Of a stretch of DNA of 16,314 bases, positions 13,005-16,314 are shown in pieces. The notes under the pieces are model-generated. The model was given only the letters and a program-made list of their open reading frames with translations. It ran no database searches and was not told where the DNA came from. The DNA is taken from assembly GCA_035575235.1 (NCBI GenBank), contig DATLYA010000044.1, positions 1 through 16,314 on the forward strand, read 5' to 3'. The translations under genes were made by a program, and so were the position numbers. The number at the start of each line of letters is the position of its first letter. Position 1 is the stretch's first letter. Source of the DNA: SYOC01 sp035575235. Lineage in GTDB: Bacteria; Desulfobacterota; Binatia; Bin18.

Positions 13005-14720
13005 ATGCTCAGACATCTATACGTCAAGAATCTGGCGTTGATCGACGAATTAGAATTATCCTTCGATGGCGGTCTGAACATTATCACCGGTGAAACCGGC
13101 GCCGGGAAAAGTCTCTTAATGCATGCATTAGGGTTGGCAATCGGGGGCCGCGCTACGGCCGACCTCGTTCGTCATGAGGCGCAAGAAGCGGCGGTGGAAG
13201 CCGTGTTTGAAGTATCCGATGTGCGCATCGCCCACTTGCTCGACAATGGCGGCTATGCTGTCGGAGACGAGGTGTTGGTGCGTCGCGTTATTTCTCAGAA
13301 TGGACGCAGCCGGGTATACCTCAACGGCGCGGCGGCCACCGTCTCTGTTCTGCGTCGGCTTGGCGAGGGTTTGATGCATATCTACGGTCAGCACGAGCAA
13401 CAAGTGTTACTCGAGGCAGAGGCCGCCATTGACTTGCTTGATGGCTTTGCAGGACTCAGCCAGCAGCGAGAGGAGATGAACACCTGTTATCAAACGCTTC
13501 GACATGTCTGGGGGCGCTTACAAGCTTTGACGACAGGGAAAGCGGCTGCCGAAGCACGGCGCGAACTCCTGCGGTTTCAGGTAGATGAAATCTCACGCGC
13601 GGAGCTACGCCAAGGGGAAGAAGAAGAGTTGCGGCAAGAAAAAACAGTGCTGTTAAATGCGGAAAAACTCGCTCAAGGCGTGGCGGTCGGTGAGGCGGTG
13701 CTTACGGAAGGTGAGGACGCCGTGACGGATCAGCTTGGGCGGTTATTGACCCGGCTGCGTGAGCTGGCTCGCATTGATGAGCATCTTAAGGACGTGGTTG
13801 GGCTTCTGAGCGGCGGTTTGGCGCAAATCGAAGAGGCGGCGTTGCAGCTGCGTCGCTATAGTGAACGGTTGCAGATAAACCCTGAACGGCTCGAAGCCAT
13901 AGACGCGCGCCTGGCGCTCCTTTCACGCTTAAAACAGAAATACGGCGGCGGCATCGAAGCCGTATTGGCGTTGCAAAAGGCGCTGACAGAAGAGCTAGAG
14001 CAAATTGAAGGCGGCGAAGATGCGGTGAACGCGTTACGGCAGGAAGTCCAAGCGGCTGCTGCGGCAGCCTGGGCGCAAGCACACGCACTCTCACAAGCGA
14101 GGCGCGCCGCCGCAAAAACGCTCGAGGCGCAAATGGGGAAGGAGCTGTCTGCACTTGGCATGCGAGGGGCGACTTTCAGCGTGCGCTTTACCGATGACGA
14201 CAAAAGCCTGGCAGCCGAAGTTGCTGATGACCCCTTTTCTCGCGGCGTCCGGCGCTTGCGCAGCATTGGTTGCGACCGTGTGGAATTTTATCTCGCTGCC
14301 AATCCCGGTGAACCTCTGTTGCCCCTTGCTCAGATCGCCTCTGGCGGCGAATTGTCGCGGCTGATGCTCGCGCTGAAAGCGCTCAGCGCCGCGGTGGGAG
14401 AAGCCCCGACCTTAATCTTTGACGAAGTTGACGCCGGCATCGGCGGCGCCGTGGCGGAAGTCGTCGGGCGGCGGTTAAAGGCGCTTGCACGGGAACGGCA
14501 GGTGGTGTGTATTACGCATTTGCCGCAAATCGCCGCATTCGCCGATCATGCTTACAGAGTTGAGAAGCGTACGCTCAAAGGCCGAACCGTCTCATCCGCT
14601 AAACGACTCACCCAACCTGAACAATTACAAGAACTCGCTCGCATGCTGGGCGGCGTGGAAATTTCTGCTGAAGCCAGGCAGCATGCGCGTGAGATGTTGG
14701 AGGCGGCGCGTAGAGGATAA
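13005..14720 (+). CDS. recN: DNA repair protein RecN
   Basis: SMC-like ATPase that gathers and helps repair DNA double-strand breaks with RecA; cytoplasmic, on the nucleoid. The 571-residue product begins MLRHLYVKNLALIDELELSF, the family start, and shows Walker A GETGAGKS (29-36), the RecN pattern GRSRVYLNGA, the IYGQHEQQ motif, and a central Glu/Arg/Leu-rich coiled-coil region (about 155-370). Near the C-terminus are signature SGGELSRLMLALK, Walker B TLIFDEVDAGIGG and the switch THLPQIAAFADHAY. The frame also allows ATG 12984, seven residues longer, but homology and the lack of a ribosome-binding site there favour 13005. Neither start has a strong site; the bases before 13005 form a perfect palindrome GTGTGCACAC. 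RecN is often under SOS control, but I cannot identify a LexA box for this lineage. Confidence 0.97.
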   Translation: MLRHLYVKNLALIDELELSFDGGLNIITGETGAGKSLLMHALGLAIGGRATADLVRHEAQEAAVEAVFEVSDVRIAHLLDNGGYAVGDEVLVRRVISQNGRSRVYLNGAAATVSVLRRLGEGLMHIYGQHEQQVLLEAEAAIDLLDGFAGLSQQREEMNTCYQTLRHVWGRLQALTTGKAAAEARRELLRFQVDEISRAELRQGEEEELRQEKTVLLNAEKLAQGVAVGEAVLTEGEDAVTDQLGRLLTRLRELARIDEHLKDVVGLLSGGLAQIEEAALQLRRYSERLQINPERLEAIDARLALLSRLKQKYGGGIEAVLALQKALTEELEQIEGGEDAVNALRQEVQAAAAAAWAQAHALSQARRAAAKTLEAQMGKELSALGMRGATFSVRFTDDDKSLAAEVADDPFSRGVRRLRSIGCDRVEFYLAANPGEPLLPLAQIASGGELSRLMLALKALSAAVGEAPTLIFDEVDAGIGGAVAEVVGRRLKALARERQVVCITHLPQIAAFADHAYRVEKRTLKGRTVSSAKRLTQPEQLQELARMLGGVEISAEARQHAREMLEAARRG

Positions 14721-14721
14721 T

Positions 14722-14790
14722 TCGGAATGGCGGATGCGGAATGTGAAATGCGCGTCGCAGAGGAGATATTCCCTATTCAGCGTTCCGCCT
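14722..14790. repeat. Heptad-like tract with inverted tail in the recN-acyl-CoA dehydrogenase gap
   Basis: TCGGAATG, GCGGAT, GCGGAAT, GTGAAAT, GCG run at 14722-14753, and an opposite-orientation copy CAGCGTTCCGCC lies at 14778-14789. GCGGAAT-GTGAAAT-GCG differs by one base from GCGGAAT-GCGAAAT-GCG on the minus strand inside the ABC-F gene. The tract starts one base after the recN stop and ends just before the next ribosome-binding site. Confidence 0.7.
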
Positions 14791-14809
14791 TGAGGGAAGG
14801 AGGCGCGGC

Positions 14810-16000
14810 ATGGATTTTTCATTTTCTCCGCGAGAGGAACAGTTTCGTCAAGAACTCCGCGAGTGGCTGCAACAGAATCTTCCGGCTGGATGGGGTGCAG
14901 GCTTTCGCATGCCTAAAGGGCAAGAACGCATCGAATTTCTGCGTGAGTGGCAACGCAAGTTATATATCGGCGGGTATCTTGGGTTGTCATGGCCGAAAGA
15001 ATATGGCGGCCGTGGCGCCTCGATGATTGAAGTTGCGATCTTTAACGAGGAGATGGCGCGGGTGGAAGCGCCCGGACCTCTGAATATGCTTGGCCTGAGC
15101 ATGGCCGGGCCGACGATCATCGTGCATGGCACAGAAGAGCAAAAAAAGCGGTATCTGCCCAAGATTCTCAGCGGTGAGGAAATATGGTGTCAGGGCTTTT
15201 CCGAGCCCGGTTCTGGATCTGACGTTGCTTCCATCCGTACGCGCGCCGATCTTGTCGGCGACGAGTTTGTTGTGAATGGCCAAAAAGTCTGGACGAGTCT
15301 GGCGCATATCGCCGATTGGTGTATGTTGCTAGTGCGGACAGACCCTGAAGCCCCAAAGCATCGCGGCATGTCGTATATTTTGGTCGACATGAAGAGTCCA
15401 GGCATTACGGTCCGCCCGCTGCGGCAAATGACCGGGGAATCAGAGTTCAACGAAGTCTTCTTCGACAATGTCCGTGTACCGCGCGCCAACCTGGTAGGGG
15501 AGCTCAACAATGGCTGGGGCGTGGCGCTCACGACTCTGATGAACGAACGCGGCACGGCGTCCTTCGGCACGCAGGCGCGGTTCAAGATTATCTATGAGAA
15601 TCTCGTTGGGCTGGCGCGGAAATCGACAGTGCAGGGTCGCGCCGCGCTTCACGATCCCATGATCCGTCAGCAGTTAGCGCAACATTTCATTGATGTTGAA
15701 ATTCTCAAACTGAATTGTTTTCGTAATTTCACGCGGTTGCTGCGTGGCGGGACGCCGGGTCCTGAAGGGTCGATTCTCAAGCTGTGGTGGAGCGAACTAA
15801 ACCAGCGCATGCAGGAGACCGCAATGACGCTGGAGGGACCGTATAGCCAGTTGCTGCGCGACTCGCCATGGTCAATCGAAGGCGGACGGTGGCAGTACGG
15901 CTTCCTGCGGTCGAGAGCGAATACGATTGAGGCCGGTACGTCAGAGATTCAAAGAAATATCATCGCCGAACGTGTCTTGCGAATGCCAAAAGGCCGGTAG
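14810..16000 (+). CDS. Acyl-CoA dehydrogenase family protein
   Basis: FAD flavoprotein expected to introduce a trans-2,3 double bond into an acyl-CoA and pass electrons to ETF. The 396-residue product has the family length and fold markers: N-terminal helices (MDFSFSPREEQFRQELREWL), LSWPKEYGGRGAS, the FAD-binding CQGFSEPGSGSDVAS (127-141), VNGQKVWTSLAHIADW, and the C-terminal EAGTSEIQRNIIAERVL. In medium-chain enzymes the catalytic Glu precedes the GTS motif; here that place appears to be Ala375, as in isovaleryl-CoA-dehydrogenase-like enzymes, so the base is probably a glutamate elsewhere, with Glu246 in MNERG the best candidate. This alignment is from memory. Chain length and substrate are unknown. 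AAGGAGG lies seven bases before the ATG, fixing the start. No beta-oxidation partner is in the window. Confidence 0.95.
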   Translation: MDFSFSPREEQFRQELREWLQQNLPAGWGAGFRMPKGQERIEFLREWQRKLYIGGYLGLSWPKEYGGRGASMIEVAIFNEEMARVEAPGPLNMLGLSMAGPTIIVHGTEEQKKRYLPKILSGEEIWCQGFSEPGSGSDVASIRTRADLVGDEFVVNGQKVWTSLAHIADWCMLLVRTDPEAPKHRGMSYILVDMKSPGITVRPLRQMTGESEFNEVFFDNVRVPRANLVGELNNGWGVALTTLMNERGTASFGTQARFKIIYENLVGLARKSTVQGRAALHDPMIRQQLAQHFIDVEILKLNCFRNFTRLLRGGTPGPEGSILKLWWSELNQRMQETAMTLEGPYSQLLRDSPWSIEGGRWQYGFLRSRANTIEAGTSEIQRNIIAERVLRMPKGR

Positions 16001-16056
16001 GAGAAGCGCAATCAGAGCTGAGCAGGCGGCTCGGGACCTCGTGCTGCCAAAGGGAC

Positions 16057-16086
16057 GTGAAACGCAGAGGAGAAAACGTCTATAAT
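16057..16086 (+). promoter_or_regulatory. Promoter of the E1-alpha type gene
   Basis: A perfect TATAAT (16081-16086) has GTGAAA (16057-16062, four of six) 18 bases upstream. Transcription would begin near 16093, giving a leader of about 58 bases that includes the CTGACGG repeat. It separates this gene from the acyl-CoA dehydrogenase. Confidence 0.5.
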
Positions 16087-16106
16087 ACGCCTATGGCCTG
16101 TCCGGA

Positions 16107-16130
16107 CTGACGGCTACAAGCTGACGGCTA
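16107..16130 (+). repeat. Heptad-like repeat CTGACGG-CTACAAG-CTGACGG-CTA in a 5' leader
   Basis: CTGACGGCTA occurs twice, 14 bases apart, so the tract has a 7-base rhythm (CTGACGG, CTACAAG, CTGACGG, CTATTTT). It lies between the TATAAT box and the ribosome-binding site of the next gene, and would be in its leader RNA. Confidence 0.6.
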
Positions 16131-16150
16131 TTTTCAAAGGGGAGTTAGCA

Positions 16151-16314
16151 ATGAATAGAGATCTGCTGCTTTCGCTGTACCGCGACATGATCCGTATCCG
16201 TCGTTTTGAGGAAGAGGCGGCGCGACAGTATACGCGTGGAAAAATCGGCGGCTTTCTTCACCTCTATATTGGCGAAGAGGCGGTTGCTGTCGGCTCTATT
16301 TCAGCGGTCGAACC
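16151..16314 (+). CDS. Pyruvate (or 2-oxoacid) dehydrogenase E1 component alpha subunit, 5' fragment
   Basis: Only the first 54 codons are present; the right edge cuts the gene. The product begins MNRDLLLSLYRDMIRIRRFE and continues EEAARQYTRGKIGGFLHLYI and GEEAVAVGS. MIRIRRFEE and KIGGFLHLYIGEEAVAVG are hallmark N-terminal motifs of thiamine-diphosphate E1-alpha subunits (PdhA, AcoA, BkdA types), which decarboxylate 2-oxoacids and transfer the acyl group to lipoyl E2. The form GGFLHLYIGEEAVAVG is typical of PdhA, but acetoin dehydrogenase is not excluded without the rest. AAGGGGAG lies six bases before the ATG. Beta and E2 genes are expected to follow outside the window. Confidence 0.9.
   Translation, partial: MNRDLLLSLYRDMIRIRRFEEEAARQYTRGKIGGFLHLYIGEEAVAVGSISAVE

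Noticed and set aside
16094..16111. Five-codon leader frame (ATG GCC TGT CCG GAC TGA) before the E1-alpha gene
   Set aside because: No ribosome-binding site, and the message would start almost at its ATG; too short to support.

Overview
The window is an ordinary chromosomal stretch of a free-living, probably Gram-negative, heterotrophic bacterium. The evidence is a YcbB/YcbK-like pair of envelope enzymes with signal peptides, FtsB, an acyl-CoA dehydrogenase, the start of a pyruvate-dehydrogenase E1-alpha type gene and a luciferase-like (possibly F420-linked) oxidoreductase. The lineage cannot be fixed from sequence alone. The mixture would suit a deltaproteobacterial-grade or related phylum (Desulfobacterota, Binatota, Tectomicrobia), but that is a guess. 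There is no phage, insertion sequence, CRISPR array, tRNA or rRNA, and no sign of a defence island.

Layout. From 1 to 2894 two genes run leftwards: an ABC-F ATPase (903-2894), then a luciferase-like oxidoreductase cut by the left edge (1-783). A rightward orphan gene of unknown function follows (3077-3652), closed by a perfect palindromic terminator. Next, leftwards, come a 44-residue Lys/Ala/Pro-rich histone-H1-like peptide gene (3726-3860) and enolase (4006-5289). Divergent from enolase is ftsB (5375-5671). Facing ftsB is a leftward block: gcvH (5701-6087) with its own promoter-like sequence, preceded by a tight proS-pyrF operon (8686 to 6159). A roughly 320-base gap (8687-9007) holds the proS promoter and palindromic repeat-like elements. 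Further right are two leftward envelope genes, an M15/DUF882 zinc peptidase (9008-10531) and an L,D-transpeptidase (10587-12647), in the same order as E. coli ycbB-ycbK. From 13005 the genes run rightwards: recN, an acyl-CoA dehydrogenase, and a 5' fragment of a thiamine-diphosphate dehydrogenase E1-alpha gene.

How the genes work together. Most are housekeeping: glycolysis (enolase), pyrimidine synthesis (PyrF), proline charging (ProS), lipoyl carrier (GcvH), division (FtsB) and repair (RecN). The transpeptidase and M15 peptidase most plausibly remodel the peptide stems of peptidoglycan together. I see no new multi-gene system.

The most unusual signal is not a gene. Short degenerate tandem tracts with a 7-base period (words such as GCGGAAT, GAGTCGT, AAAGTGA, CTGACGG) occur at gene ends, in leaders, and twice inside coding sequence, where they form part of variable linkers in the ABC-F protein and ProS. 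They recall the heptameric STRR repeats described in cyanobacteria. Other points worth attention are an EF-hand/dockerin-type calcium loop between the zinc-ligand motifs of the M15 peptidase, its long basic N-terminal region, and the tiny histone-like gene.
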